This document shows positions 51,855 through 59,958 of a stretch of 64,000 bases of DNA, one piece after another. The position numbers and the translations under genes were made by a program. Every line of letters starts with the position of its first letter. Position 1 is the first letter of the stretch. Below the pieces are notes generated by a model that worked only from the letters and a program-made list of their open reading frames with translations, did no database searches and was not told where the DNA came from. The DNA is from Streptomyces mangrovi (GTDB taxonomy: Bacteria > Actinomycetota > Actinomycetes > Streptomycetales > Streptomycetaceae), in contig NZ_FOSG01000001.1 of assembly GCF_900114215.1 (NCBI RefSeq), positions 548,408 through 612,407 on the forward strand, read 5' to 3'.

Positions 51855-52049
51855 TCAGGGCCGCGGCCGACCGCGGCCCTTCCGCTCGTGGTCGCGCCCG
51901 ACCCGCAGCACCTCGTCGATGCGGGCGGGACTGAGCCGCTCCTCGGCCGCGGCCGACGCCGCGATCATCAGCTCCCCGTAGAGCTCGATCTCGTCGAGGG
52001 CCACGTGGTCCTCGGCCAGTGGACCGCTGTTCTCCCCGGACACCCGCAC
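51855..52049 (-). CDS. Conserved small Streptomyces protein
   Basis: This roughly 64-residue acidic protein has VALDEIELYGELMIAASAAA followed by EERLSPARIDEVLRVG. It is a helical pattern that I recognise as widely conserved next to csoR in Streptomyces but of unknown role. GGAGGGGGTG precedes two possible GTG starts, 52049 (RVSGEN) and 52043 (SGEN). The first has the better spacing. It is convergent with csoR. Confidence 0.75.
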   Translation of the reverse strand: MRVSGENSGPLAEDHVALDEIELYGELMIAASAAAEERLSPARIDEVLRVGRDHERKGRGRPRP

Positions 52050-52178
52050 CACCCCCTCCGCCTCCCCTCCGACGCAACCGAACTCCAGAGTAGGAAGAAG
52101 CGCGTCCCCCGCGCATGGCACGTCCGGACCATTTCGCGCCGCCGCTCCCGGCCACGCTCCGGCGCACTCCCGCGCTCC

Positions 52179-53036
52179 CTACGGCGCGGCGATCCTCCCG
52201 GTGTAGATGTCCTCCGGCTCCGGCAGCTCGACCTCCACCGGCACGCCGAAGCCGTACAGCGACGTGGTGGAGACCACCGTGGCCTCGCCCTCCCCGCCCG
52301 GGGCGCCCGCCGCCCGCGGGAAGGAGAAGCGGTACCGGACCTTCCGCAGCCGCCCGCGCTCGTCCGCATACGCGTCGAAGGCCACCGTCCGGTTCGAGAG
52401 CCCCTTCGCCGCCGCGGCCAGCTGCCCGCGCGAGCGCGGCTCCGCCTCCCTCGCCGCCGCCGCGAGGTCCACGGTGCCCCGGTAGTGCCGCACCGTCTCC
52501 CCGTGCAGCCGCTCCTCGCCGCGGAACGACGCCGACCGCACACCGCGCAGCAGTTCGGCGGCGCTGATCGGGTCGGTGGCGCCCCCCGTGACCAGATTCC
52601 CGTCGGGGAGGGTCGCCGTGTCCACCCGCACCCACTTGCCGTCGGGCACGCCCGCGCCCCGGTTCCTCATGTACAGCGCGCCCGGCGTGACCAGTTCCAC
52701 GACCCGGCGGCGCCCGCTCTCGCCGGTGGCCTCGCCCGGCAGCACCACCCTCAGCCGCCCCGTCCGCCTCCCGTAGTCGAAGACGCCCGTGCCCCGGATG
52801 GTGACCCGGGTCCCGCCGTTGGTCATCTCCACCGCCGTACGCGTCCGGGAGGTGCCCGATCCGGCCAGCGCCCCGGCCGCCTCCCGGACGGCGGCCAGCG
52901 CCTCGGCGGCGCTCACGTCGGCAGCGGCGGCCCCCCGCCCGGAGCAGCCCGCGGTGGCGAGGACCACCAGCACCGCCCCGGCGCAGACCGCGCCGACCGC
53001 CGCGGTCCCGCCCTTGCTCCCCCGCTGCACCACCAT
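52179..53036 (-). CDS. LppX/LprG-like lipoprotein
   Basis: This 285-residue lipoprotein has lipobox LATAGC with Cys31. The mature part alternates beta strands, such as RTAVEMTNGGTRVTIRGTGV, LVTPGALYMRNRGAGVPDGK and FDAYADERGRLRKVRYRFSF. It resembles the half-barrel fold of LolA/LppX proteins, which carry lipids across the envelope. It is placed between small genes with no obvious partner. The lipid-carrier role is inferred from the predicted fold only. Confidence 0.75.
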   Translation of the reverse strand: MVVQRGSKGGTAAVGAVCAGAVLVVLATAGCSGRGAAAADVSAAEALAAVREAAGALAGSGTSRTRTAVEMTNGGTRVTIRGTGVFDYGRRTGRLRVVLPGEATGESGRRRVVELVTPGALYMRNRGAGVPDGKWVRVDTATLPDGNLVTGGATDPISAAELLRGVRSASFRGEERLHGETVRHYRGTVDLAAAAREAEPRSRGQLAAAAKGLSNRTVAFDAYADERGRLRKVRYRFSFPRAAGAPGGEGEATVVSTTSLYGFGVPVEVELPEPEDIYTGRIAAP

Positions 53037-53123
53037 CGTCTGACGACCCCCAAGTACGCGTATCGGAACCCGTTCCGACTAACGACGCCCCCGCGCCCCC
53101 GTCACGGCCGGTACCGTGACCGT

Positions 53124-53306
53124 GTGCAGCAGGAGGACAGCCAGGGGGTGCCGCCCCAGCGGCCGGCGCCACCGCAGGAGCATCTGATCTCGACCGTGGA
53201 GAAGGGGCCGTTCTGCAGCGCCGCCTGCAGTTGCGGGTGGCGCGGTCCGGCCCGGCGGGCCCGCGGGCGTGCCCGTGCGGACGCCGCGGCCCATCAGGAG
53301 GCGTGA
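53124..53306 (+). CDS. Cys-rich small conserved protein
   Basis: GTG at 53124 gives a 60-residue protein containing EHLISTVEKGPFCSAACSCG and WRGPARRARGRARADAA. Three cysteines in C-x3-C-x-C spacing followed by a basic helix suggest a small metal-binding or nucleic-acid-binding protein. TACCGT lies 6 bases before the GTG and there is no ribosome site, so a leaderless mRNA is likely. I recognise the family as common in Streptomyces. Its function is unknown. Confidence 0.65.
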   Translation: MQQEDSQGVPPQRPAPPQEHLISTVEKGPFCSAACSCGWRGPARRARGRARADAAAHQEA

Positions 53307-53359
53307 GGTCCGCCGGAAGATGTGAGACCCCGTCGGGGAAACGGCGCCAAGAACGGCGA

Positions 53360-53391
53360 ACGGCCGCCGGGGCATGTTCCCCGGCGGCCGT
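53360..53391. terminator. 13-bp hairpin
   Basis: Arms 53360-53372 and 53379-53391 pair perfectly around CATGTT, between the Cys-rich gene and the convergent phosphatase gene. Confidence 0.75.
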
Positions 53392-53404
53392 GAACCTTCT
53401 TCCG

Positions 53405-53439
53405 GCACCCGGCACCCGGCACCCGGCACCCGGCGCCCG
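53405..53439. repeat. Five 7-bp tandem repeats
   Basis: GGCACCC occurs four times in a row (53405-53432), followed by a one-base variant. It lies just past a terminator in non-coding DNA. Confidence 0.8.
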
Positions 53440-53469
53440 ACCCCCCGAGCGCCCGTCTCCCGGAGGCCC

Positions 53470-54144
53470 TCAGGCGACCAGATCCCGGTCCTGCGGCTGC
53501 CGCTCCGCGTCCGGCTCCCCGGCCCGCGCCACCGACTCCGGCGGGACGCTCACCAGCCGGCCGATCCGCGGCGAGGCGGCCATCGCGCGCATCAGCGGCG
53601 TCAGCAGCGCCAGCGCCACCGGCGCCAGCAGCAGTGCCACGGCCGTGCCCAGCGCCAGGCCGCCGATCACGTCGGTGGGGTAGTGCACCCCCATGTAGAT
53701 GCGGCAGACCCCGGCGAACACCGCCACCAGGATGCCGACCAGACCCAGCCGCCGGTTGACCATGAAGATCCCCACGGCCAGCGCCATCGCCAGCGTCGCG
53801 TGATCGCTGACGAACGAGAAGTCCCTCTTCCCGTCCACCAGCACCTCCAGCCCGTCATGGGTCAGAAAGGGTCTGGGCCGCTCCACGAACTCCCGGATCG
53901 GCACGTTGACCAGCAACGCCACCCCGGCCGCCAGCGGCGCCCAGACCAGTCCGGCCACCGCCGCGACCGCGTCCGGGCGGCGCCGCGCCGTCCACCAGGC
54001 CCACAGGCCCAGCACCGCCAGCGCCACGATCGTGCCGTACTCGCCGACGTACTCCATGAGGTGGTCGGCCCAGTCGGGGGCCTGTCTGGCCAATCCGTTG
54101 ATGTCGTGGAGCAGCTCGACGTCGGGGTTGTCCCATTCGGCCAT
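53470..54144 (-). CDS. PAP2-family membrane phosphatase
   Basis: This 224-residue protein has several helices and the three PAP2 motifs: VERPRPF, FSFVSDHATLAMA (the P-S-G-H-type motif) and RIYMGVHYPTDVIGG, with the catalytic His and Asp. Such enzymes dephosphorylate lipid phosphates, including undecaprenyl pyrophosphate. Together with the DUF368 transporter in this window it could serve lipid-carrier recycling. The cytoplasmic C-terminus is hydrophilic. ATG at 54144 is preferred, although a GTG 15 bases upstream is possible. Confidence 0.88.
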   Translation of the reverse strand: MAEWDNPDVELLHDINGLARQAPDWADHLMEYVGEYGTIVALAVLGLWAWWTARRRPDAVAAVAGLVWAPLAAGVALLVNVPIREFVERPRPFLTHDGLEVLVDGKRDFSFVSDHATLAMALAVGIFMVNRRLGLVGILVAVFAGVCRIYMGVHYPTDVIGGLALGTAVALLLAPVALALLTPLMRAMAASPRIGRLVSVPPESVARAGEPDAERQPQDRDLVA

Positions 54145-54358
54145 CGCAATGCTGCCCTTCACTCTTCGCTGCCGACCCCCGTGGTAGCGGAATGCTCGTT
54201 CCGGACAAGGAAACGCCCTGTCCCGGCCGTACGTTCCGACCTCCACCGAACGATCACCCGGACGTTATCGGAGGGTGACCCGCACCTGAGGCCCGAGGCC
54301 CGGGGTCCGGGTACCGCGGCCGCACACCGCGTCACCGGGGCGGCGTCCGCCCCGGAGC

Positions 54359-55330
54359 TCACGACACCGTGGGCCTCGTCGCCCCGAAGTAGTCGGGGGA
54401 GTCGATCGGGTCGAAGCGGATCACCGCGCCCGTGTACGGCGCGTCGATCATATAGCCACCGCCCACGTAGATCCCCACGTGGTGGATCGAGCGCGAATCG
54501 GTCAAGTCGTGCGCGAAGAAGACCAGATCACCCGGGAGCAACTCGTCGCGCCTCGGGTGCGGGCCGGCGTTCCACTGGTCGTTGGCGACCCGCGGCAGCT
54601 CGATGCCCACGCTCGCGTACGCCGCCTTCGTCAGACCCGAGCAGTCGAACCGCCCGCCGTCCTCCGGCGTGCCGTCCCCGCCCCACAGATACGGCGTCCC
54701 CAGCTTCTTCTGCGCGAAGTCGATCGCCCCGGCGGCCTGCTTCGTCGGCGACAGACGCCCGGCGGGCGCCGCGAAGCTCTTCTCCAGCTTCCGGATGACC
54801 TTCACGTAGTTCTGGGTCTCGCGGTACGGCGGCACCCCGCCGTACTTCGTCACCGCGTACGGGCCCGCGTTGTAGGCGGCCAGCATATTGTCCGTCGGAT
54901 CGCCGGGCACCCCCCGGACGTTCTTCGCCAGCGTGCAGTCGTACTTCGCCGCCGACGGGATCGCGTCGGCCGGGTCCCACACGTCGCGGTCGCCGTCACC
55001 GTCGCCGTCGACACCGTGGACCGCCCAGGTGCCCGGGATGAACTGGGCTATCCCCTGCGCCGCGGCGGGGCTGCGCGCCTTCGGGTTCCAGCCGCTCTCC
55101 TGGAAGAGCTGGGCGGCCAGCAGCGCCGGGTTGAGCGCCGGGCAGTAGTTGCCCCACTTCTGCACCAGCGGCCGGTACGCCGCCGGCACGGCGTTCTTGG
55201 CCAGCGCGACCGCGCCGCCCCGCCCGCCGAACAGGTTCGACGCGGCGCTGTACGTGCCCACCACGAGCAACGCCAGCAAGCACATGACGAGCCCGAAACC
55301 GATCCCGATCGCCACCCACGCCTTCCGCAC
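54359..55330 (-). CDS. Lytic transglycosylase plus NlpC/P60 hydrolase (VirB1-like)
   Basis: This 323-residue protein has one N-terminal membrane helix (VAIGIGFGLVMCLLALLVVG) and an SLT domain (catalytic Glu in LFQESGWNPKA, then GIAQFIPGTW and LAAYNAGPYAV). An NlpC/P60 domain follows, with Cys in GGRFDCSGLTKAAY and His in HHVGIYVGGG. The pair of glycan- and peptide-cutting domains is typical of the wall hydrolases of Gram-positive conjugation systems (VirB1/TcpG-like). It is divergent from the cmd cluster at 55443, whose other members also resemble type IV secretion parts. GTG at 55330. Confidence 0.9.
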   Translation of the reverse strand: MRKAWVAIGIGFGLVMCLLALLVVGTYSAASNLFGGRGGAVALAKNAVPAAYRPLVQKWGNYCPALNPALLAAQLFQESGWNPKARSPAAAQGIAQFIPGTWAVHGVDGDGDGDRDVWDPADAIPSAAKYDCTLAKNVRGVPGDPTDNMLAAYNAGPYAVTKYGGVPPYRETQNYVKVIRKLEKSFAAPAGRLSPTKQAAGAIDFAQKKLGTPYLWGGDGTPEDGGRFDCSGLTKAAYASVGIELPRVANDQWNAGPHPRRDELLPGDLVFFAHDLTDSRSIHHVGIYVGGGYMIDAPYTGAVIRFDPIDSPDYFGATRPTVS

Positions 55331-55442
55331 CCCTCAACCCTCCCCCATCCGAAAGGAGTTCACTGCCGATTCGGCCGCAACCGTGTCAGAATCCAGGTGA
55401 AGCGCAACTTTCGACAACCCTCACCGGGGCGGTGAACACAGC

Positions 55443-55751
55443 ATGTTTCTGGCAGCCGAAAAGGGCGACATCACCACCATCATCGGCGGAATCGCCCCCG
55501 ACTGGGGCCCGTTCGGATCACTGGGCAACGAGGCCCGCGTGATGATCGAGGTCGTCATGGCCGTCGCCATCCTCCTCTGCCTCGGCATCGCCATCTGGGG
55601 CGCGGCCAAACAGCGCATCGGCGCCACGGCGCTGCGCGACACCTTCAGCGCGGAGCAGGGCAAGGGCCTGATCGTGGCGGGCCTGACCGGGGTCTTCATC
55701 ATCGGTTCCCTCGGCACGCTCTTCACGATCGTCTACGGCATGGCCGTGTAG
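55443..55751 (+). CDS. cmdF: Two-helix membrane protein, first gene of the cmd cluster
   Basis: This 102-residue protein has an N-terminal amphipathic part (MFLAAEKGDITTIIGG), a first helix (MIEVVMAVAILLCLGIAIWG), a short basic loop and a second helix (GLIVAGLTGVFIIGSLGTLF). Size and topology resemble VirB2/TrbC-type subunits, although there is no cleavable signal. In S. coelicolor the gene at this place belongs to cmdABCDEF, whose loss affects sporulation and antibiotic production. The letter is assigned from gene order as I remember it. A 536-bp gap separates it from the next cluster gene. Confidence 0.75.
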   Translation: MFLAAEKGDITTIIGGIAPDWGPFGSLGNEARVMIEVVMAVAILLCLGIAIWGAAKQRIGATALRDTFSAEQGKGLIVAGLTGVFIIGSLGTLFTIVYGMAV

Positions 55752-56287
55752 CCGCGCACCGCCCCGCCTCCCCCTCCGGCCACCGCCCACCGGTGCCCGG
55801 TTCCCGGTTCCCGGCGTCCGCGTGCCCGGCGAGCGGACCGGACCGCCCCGTGCACCACCGGTCGGCGGTAAACGCCCCGGACGGCGGGCGGCTGACGCCC
55901 CGTGAGAACCGTCACCCCCCGCGGGGCCGGGCACCTCCCCCTCCGGTCGCGTTCCGGCGGCCGACGGCGGACACCGCCGGTGCCGGCCCGGCCGCCCCGG
56001 AGGGGGCACGGCCGCCGACCCGCTCCCCCCACCAGGAAAAAGAGCACCGCAGCGATGCACCTGCCCAGGATCCGCGCCCGCCCCGGCCGGCTCCCCTCCT
56101 CCCCCACCGGAACGCGACCGGAGGGCGCGGGGCGGCGCCACCGGGCCGGGTCCGGTGATCCACTGCTCACGGTGCGGAAGCGATCCTGCACACACCGGTC
56201 CCACAACCGCCCCGGCGGAGTTAACGTCAAGGACAGGGCACGACGACAACCGGGCGGCGCCCGGGCGACCGAGAGGGCACACGCACG
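55752..56287. other. 536-bp gap with a long-range 19-bp inverted repeat
   Basis: No open frame here has a credible start and composition. A perfect 19-bp inverted repeat (55939-55957 with 56107-56125) encloses 149 bp that hold smaller GGCGG/CCGCC hairpins, so the RNA could fold into a large structure. GTTAAC near 56220 may mark the promoter of the next gene. Confidence 0.5.
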
Positions 56288-57079
56288 ATGAGCATCGGCG
56301 GCGATGGCGGGTACGAGGACGACGTCGTCGACGCATACGACGAGCCCCGGCGGCAGCCCGTCCGGGTGGGCCGCAGCATGGTCACGGTGGTGGGCGTCGT
56401 CGTCCTGCTGATCGCGGCCATCGCCTTCGCCAACAGAGGCGGCGGCGACACCCCGCCGGACAGCGGCGGCCCGCGGGCCCGTGAGGACGCCCGGCCCACC
56501 GCCCCCACCGGCGAACGCCCCGTCACCGGGCGGTCGAGCGGCGTGCCCTCGGGCTTTCCCCGCACCGAACAGGGCGCACAGAGCGCCGCAGCCAACTACG
56601 CGGTGGCGCTGGGCGGTACGGGCATGTTCGAGACCGAGCACCGGCACATGCTCGTCGACACCCTCTACACCCCCGAAGCCGCCGCGAACATCAAGGACCG
56701 GCAGGACAGGGCCTATTCGAAGGCCCTCTTCGAGCGCCTGGGGCTCACACCCGAGGGTGAGGCCCCCGAGGGCATGACCTTCGTCTCACGCACCGTGCCC
56801 GTAGGCACCAGGGTGACCGAGTACACGGACGACGGCGCCACCGTCGAGGTCTGGTACACGGGCCTGATCGGCATGGCCGGCGAGGAGTCCACCATCCCCG
56901 TGACCACCACCTGGAAGACCTGGACCTTCCGGCTGAGGTGGGCCGGATCCGACTGGAGGATCGCCGAGGACTCCCAGAAGGACGGCCCCGCCCCCGTACC
57001 GGGCGACATCCGGGCCTCCACAGCCGAGGACATCAGCAGGGCCGTCGAGGAGTACGGAGGGTTCACCTATGCCCGTTGA
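56288..57079 (+). CDS. cmdE: VirB8/TcpC-like bitopic membrane protein
   Basis: This 263-residue protein has a short acidic cytoplasmic part, one helix (MVTVVGVVVLLIAAIAFA) and a Pro/Gly/Arg linker. The extracytoplasmic domain contains GAQSAAANYAVALGG, VEVWYTGLIGMAGEE and WKTWTFRLRWAGSDWRIAED. A single anchor plus an NTF2-like beta-rich domain is the layout of VirB8/TcpC proteins in type IV secretion. The stop overlaps the next gene by 11 bp. The symbol follows the S. coelicolor cmd order. The secretion likeness is my inference. Confidence 0.75.
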   Translation: MSIGGDGGYEDDVVDAYDEPRRQPVRVGRSMVTVVGVVVLLIAAIAFANRGGGDTPPDSGGPRAREDARPTAPTGERPVTGRSSGVPSGFPRTEQGAQSAAANYAVALGGTGMFETEHRHMLVDTLYTPEAAANIKDRQDRAYSKALFERLGLTPEGEAPEGMTFVSRTVPVGTRVTEYTDDGATVEVWYTGLIGMAGEESTIPVTTTWKTWTFRLRWAGSDWRIAEDSQKDGPAPVPGDIRASTAEDISRAVEEYGGFTYAR

Positions 57080-58397
57080 CCGAGCCGGACGCCGCGCCCC
57101 GCGCCGCGCCCTGTCGCTCGCCGCACTCCTGGCGGGCCTGCAGGCCGCCGGGCTCTGGCAGGCCGCCCGTGCGGCGGCCGACGAGCCGACGTCCCCGCCG
57201 GCCGACGAGGAGCCGGACCGCAGCGTGTGCGAGAACGTCCCCGGCTCCGCCCAGGACGTCTGCGAACAGGGCGAGAGCGCCACCGACGGATCCGGCGGCG
57301 CCGACTCCGACCCCCTGTCCACCCTCGACCCCCTCTCCTCCCTCGCCCAGGGCTGCGCCGAGGCAGCCGCCTGGATCGTCGACAAGCTCTCCGAGGCCGT
57401 CTCCTCCACCGCCACCGTCGACTTCACCAACCCCGCCTTCCTGCGCCAGTACGCCGTCGTCTTCGCCGCCTCGACGATCCTCACCCTGGTGCTGTGGCTG
57501 CTGGCCGTCGCCAAGCGCGCCGTCCGCGGCATCCCCCTCACCGAGGCCCTCACCGAGGCCATCGGCTTCCTGTGGCTGACGGTCCTCGCCTCCGCCTTCA
57601 CCCCCCTGATCCTCTACACCCTGGTCACCGCGACCGACGCCGTCACCGACGTGATCGCCGCGGGCACCGGATCCGACACGGACAAGTTCTTCGGCTCCTT
57701 CTCCGAGGCCCTGAAGAAGGGCGACGACATCGGCGGCGGCCCGATCATGCTGATCGTCGTCTCCCTCGTCTCCGTCCTCGCCGCCGGCGTCCTCTGGCTC
57801 GAACTCGTCATCCGCGCCGCCCTGCTGTACGTCGGCGCCCTGCTGGGCACGGTCGTCTACGCCGGACTCGTCGACAAGAACCTGTGGGGCCACGTACGCC
57901 GCTGGGCGGGCATCATGATCGCGGTGATCCTCGTCAAGCCGGTCATCGTCATCGTCCTCGGCCTCGCCGGGGCGCTCGCCTCCGACGAGGGCCCGAACGC
58001 CTTCTCCGCGATCGTCTCCGGTCTGGCGATCATCCTGCTCGCCATCTTCGCCAGCGCCATGATCTACCGCTTCGTCCCCGGCTTCGGCGACGAGATCGTC
58101 CGCCAGCGCAACGCCAGTGCCGACCCCGCCTCCCGTACGGCCGCCGCCGTCGTCTCCTCCCCCGCCGCGATGCTCCGTCAGGGCATCACCACCCACAGCG
58201 CCCGCGGCGGCGCCGAGGGCGGCAGCGGCGGCGGGCAGTCCGGCGCCGCCCCCCGGCCCGCCAACCCGGTCTCCGGCGGTGTTGCCGCCCACGCCTCGCG
58301 CGGCGACCGGGCCCCCCGGCCCACCGCGCCGCCCCCGCCCCGCACGGGCAGCGGCGGCGGCACCACCAGCAACCGCACCGGAGGTGATCGCGGATGA
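57069..58397 (+). CDS. cmdD: VirB6/TrbL-like polytopic membrane protein
   Basis: This 442-residue protein has a cleavable-looking signal (LSLAALLAGLQAAGLWQAARA), an acidic linker with two Cys, and six or seven helices, for example YAVVFAASTILTLVLWLLAV, WAGIMIAVILVKPVIVIVLG and GLAIILLAIFASAMIYRF. A long Gly/Ser/Pro cytoplasmic tail follows. This is the typical shape of TrbL/VirB6 inner-membrane channel proteins. It overlaps the preceding gene by 11 bp and the next by 4 bp, so the cluster is tightly coupled. Confidence 0.82.
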   Translation: MPVDRAGRRAPRRALSLAALLAGLQAAGLWQAARAAADEPTSPPADEEPDRSVCENVPGSAQDVCEQGESATDGSGGADSDPLSTLDPLSSLAQGCAEAAAWIVDKLSEAVSSTATVDFTNPAFLRQYAVVFAASTILTLVLWLLAVAKRAVRGIPLTEALTEAIGFLWLTVLASAFTPLILYTLVTATDAVTDVIAAGTGSDTDKFFGSFSEALKKGDDIGGGPIMLIVVSLVSVLAAGVLWLELVIRAALLYVGALLGTVVYAGLVDKNLWGHVRRWAGIMIAVILVKPVIVIVLGLAGALASDEGPNAFSAIVSGLAIILLAIFASAMIYRFVPGFGDEIVRQRNASADPASRTAAAVVSSPAAMLRQGITTHSARGGAEGGSGGGQSGAAPRPANPVSGGVAAHASRGDRAPRPTAPPPPRTGSGGGTTSNRTGGDRG

Positions 58398-59944
58398 CGA
58401 CCCCGTCCCACACCGTCGCTCCGCGCCGCACGTACATGATCGGGCGCGCCCGTCCCAACGCCGTCGTCGGCAGGAACCGGGAGACGGGCGAGATCGCACT
58501 GATCGTCGCGGGAGCCTTCCTCGGCATGATGAGCGGGCTCCTCGTCCCCGTCCTGTCGCTGCGCATCGCCCTGCTGGTCGGCTTCCCGCTGCTCGCCCTG
58601 GCCGCGGTGTACGTCCCCTACAACGGCCGGACGTACTACAAGTGGTTCGAGATCAAGCGCAGTTACCGGCGTCTGCTGCGCCGCGGCACCACCTACCGCT
58701 CCACCGCCGCCGAGGCCGGCACCCGGCTGGACGGCACCGAGGTGGACATCCCGGCTCCCCCCGGCGTCGGCCGGGTCAACTGGCTGTCCGCGCCCTTCGG
58801 GCCCGACGAGATCGCCGTACTGCTCCACGCCGACCGCCGCACCGTCACCGCCGCCATCGAGATCGAGGGACCGGGTGTGGGCCTGCGCGACAGCGAGGAC
58901 CAGGAGGCCCTCGTCGACCGCTTCGGCACCCTCCTCAAGCACGTGGCCAACGGCGACGGCTTCGTCACCCGCCTCCAGATGCTCGCCCGCACCCTCCCCG
59001 CCGACCCCGACGCCCACGCCAAGGACGTCGCACAGCGCGGCGACGAGCGGGCCGCACCCTGGCTGCGCGACTCCTACGAGCAGCTGCTGTCGATGGTCTC
59101 CACCTCCAGCGAGCAGCACCGCGCCTATCTGGTGGCCTGTATGCACTACACCCGCGACCTGGCCGCCGAGGCCGCCGCGATCGCCAAGGCCACCCGCGCC
59201 TCCACCGGCCGCCGCCTCACCCGCGACGAGGGCCTGGCCGTCGTCATGGCCCGCGAACTGACCGACATCTGCGCCCGCCTCGCCGAGGCCGACATCCGGG
59301 TGCGGCAGCCGCTGGGCCAGTCCCGCATGGCGTCCCTGATCCACTCCATGTACGACCCGGACCACCCCATCGACCACATCCAGGCCATGAGCCGCCGCAA
59401 CGCCTGGCCCGCCGAGCTGGACGCCGCCGAGCCCACCCACCTCCAGGCCAAGACCCGCGAGTCCGCCACCCGCGCCCCCTGGTGCCACGCCACCGCCTGG
59501 GTCAAGGAGTGGCCGATGACCCCCGTGGGCGTCAACTTCCTCGCCCCGCTGCTGGTCCACACCCCCGACGTGATCCGCACCGTCGCCGTCTGCATGGACC
59601 TGGAGCCGACCGAGGTCGCCATCGAGCGCATGCTGACGGAGAAGACCAACGACGCCGCCGAGGCCAGCCGCGCCGCCAAGATGAACCGCACCGTCGACCC
59701 CCGCGACGTGGCCGCCCACAGCCGCGTCGACCAGCGCGGCGAGGACCTGGCCTCCGGCGCCGCGGGCGTCAACCTCGTCGGCTACATCACCGTCTCCTCC
59801 CGCAACCCCGACGCCCTGGCGCGCGACAAGCGCACGATCCGGGCATCGGCCGGAAAGAGCTACTTGAAGCTGGAGTGGTGCGACCGCGAGCATCACCGTG
59901 CGTTCGTGAACACCCTGCCGTTCGCGACCGGCATCCGCCGCTGA
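58394..59944 (+). CDS. cmdC: SCO6880-type protein, VirB4 N-terminal-like
   Basis: This 516-residue protein has two close N-terminal helices (IALIVAGAFLGMMSGLLVPV, RIALLVGFPLLALAAVYVP). The large soluble domain includes AVLLHADRRTVTAAIEIEG, LADPDAHAKDVA-like segments and LEWCDREHHRAFVNTLPF at the end. It resembles the PrgI-plus-VirB4-N-terminal unit that in other systems is fused to the ATPase. The ATPase is the next gene, 14 bp away behind GAGGAGG, so VirB4 appears split in two here. It overlaps the VirB6-like gene by ATGA. Confidence 0.82.
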   Translation: MTTPSHTVAPRRTYMIGRARPNAVVGRNRETGEIALIVAGAFLGMMSGLLVPVLSLRIALLVGFPLLALAAVYVPYNGRTYYKWFEIKRSYRRLLRRGTTYRSTAAEAGTRLDGTEVDIPAPPGVGRVNWLSAPFGPDEIAVLLHADRRTVTAAIEIEGPGVGLRDSEDQEALVDRFGTLLKHVANGDGFVTRLQMLARTLPADPDAHAKDVAQRGDERAAPWLRDSYEQLLSMVSTSSEQHRAYLVACMHYTRDLAAEAAAIAKATRASTGRRLTRDEGLAVVMARELTDICARLAEADIRVRQPLGQSRMASLIHSMYDPDHPIDHIQAMSRRNAWPAELDAAEPTHLQAKTRESATRAPWCHATAWVKEWPMTPVGVNFLAPLLVHTPDVIRTVAVCMDLEPTEVAIERMLTEKTNDAAEASRAAKMNRTVDPRDVAAHSRVDQRGEDLASGAAGVNLVGYITVSSRNPDALARDKRTIRASAGKSYLKLEWCDREHHRAFVNTLPFATGIRR

Positions 59945-59958
59945 GGAGGCGCAACACC

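Noticed and set aside
55752..56287. Small frames within the cmd gap
   Set aside because: Frames on both strands lack ribosome sites and read as Arg/Pro-rich noise. The inverted repeat suggests RNA structure instead.
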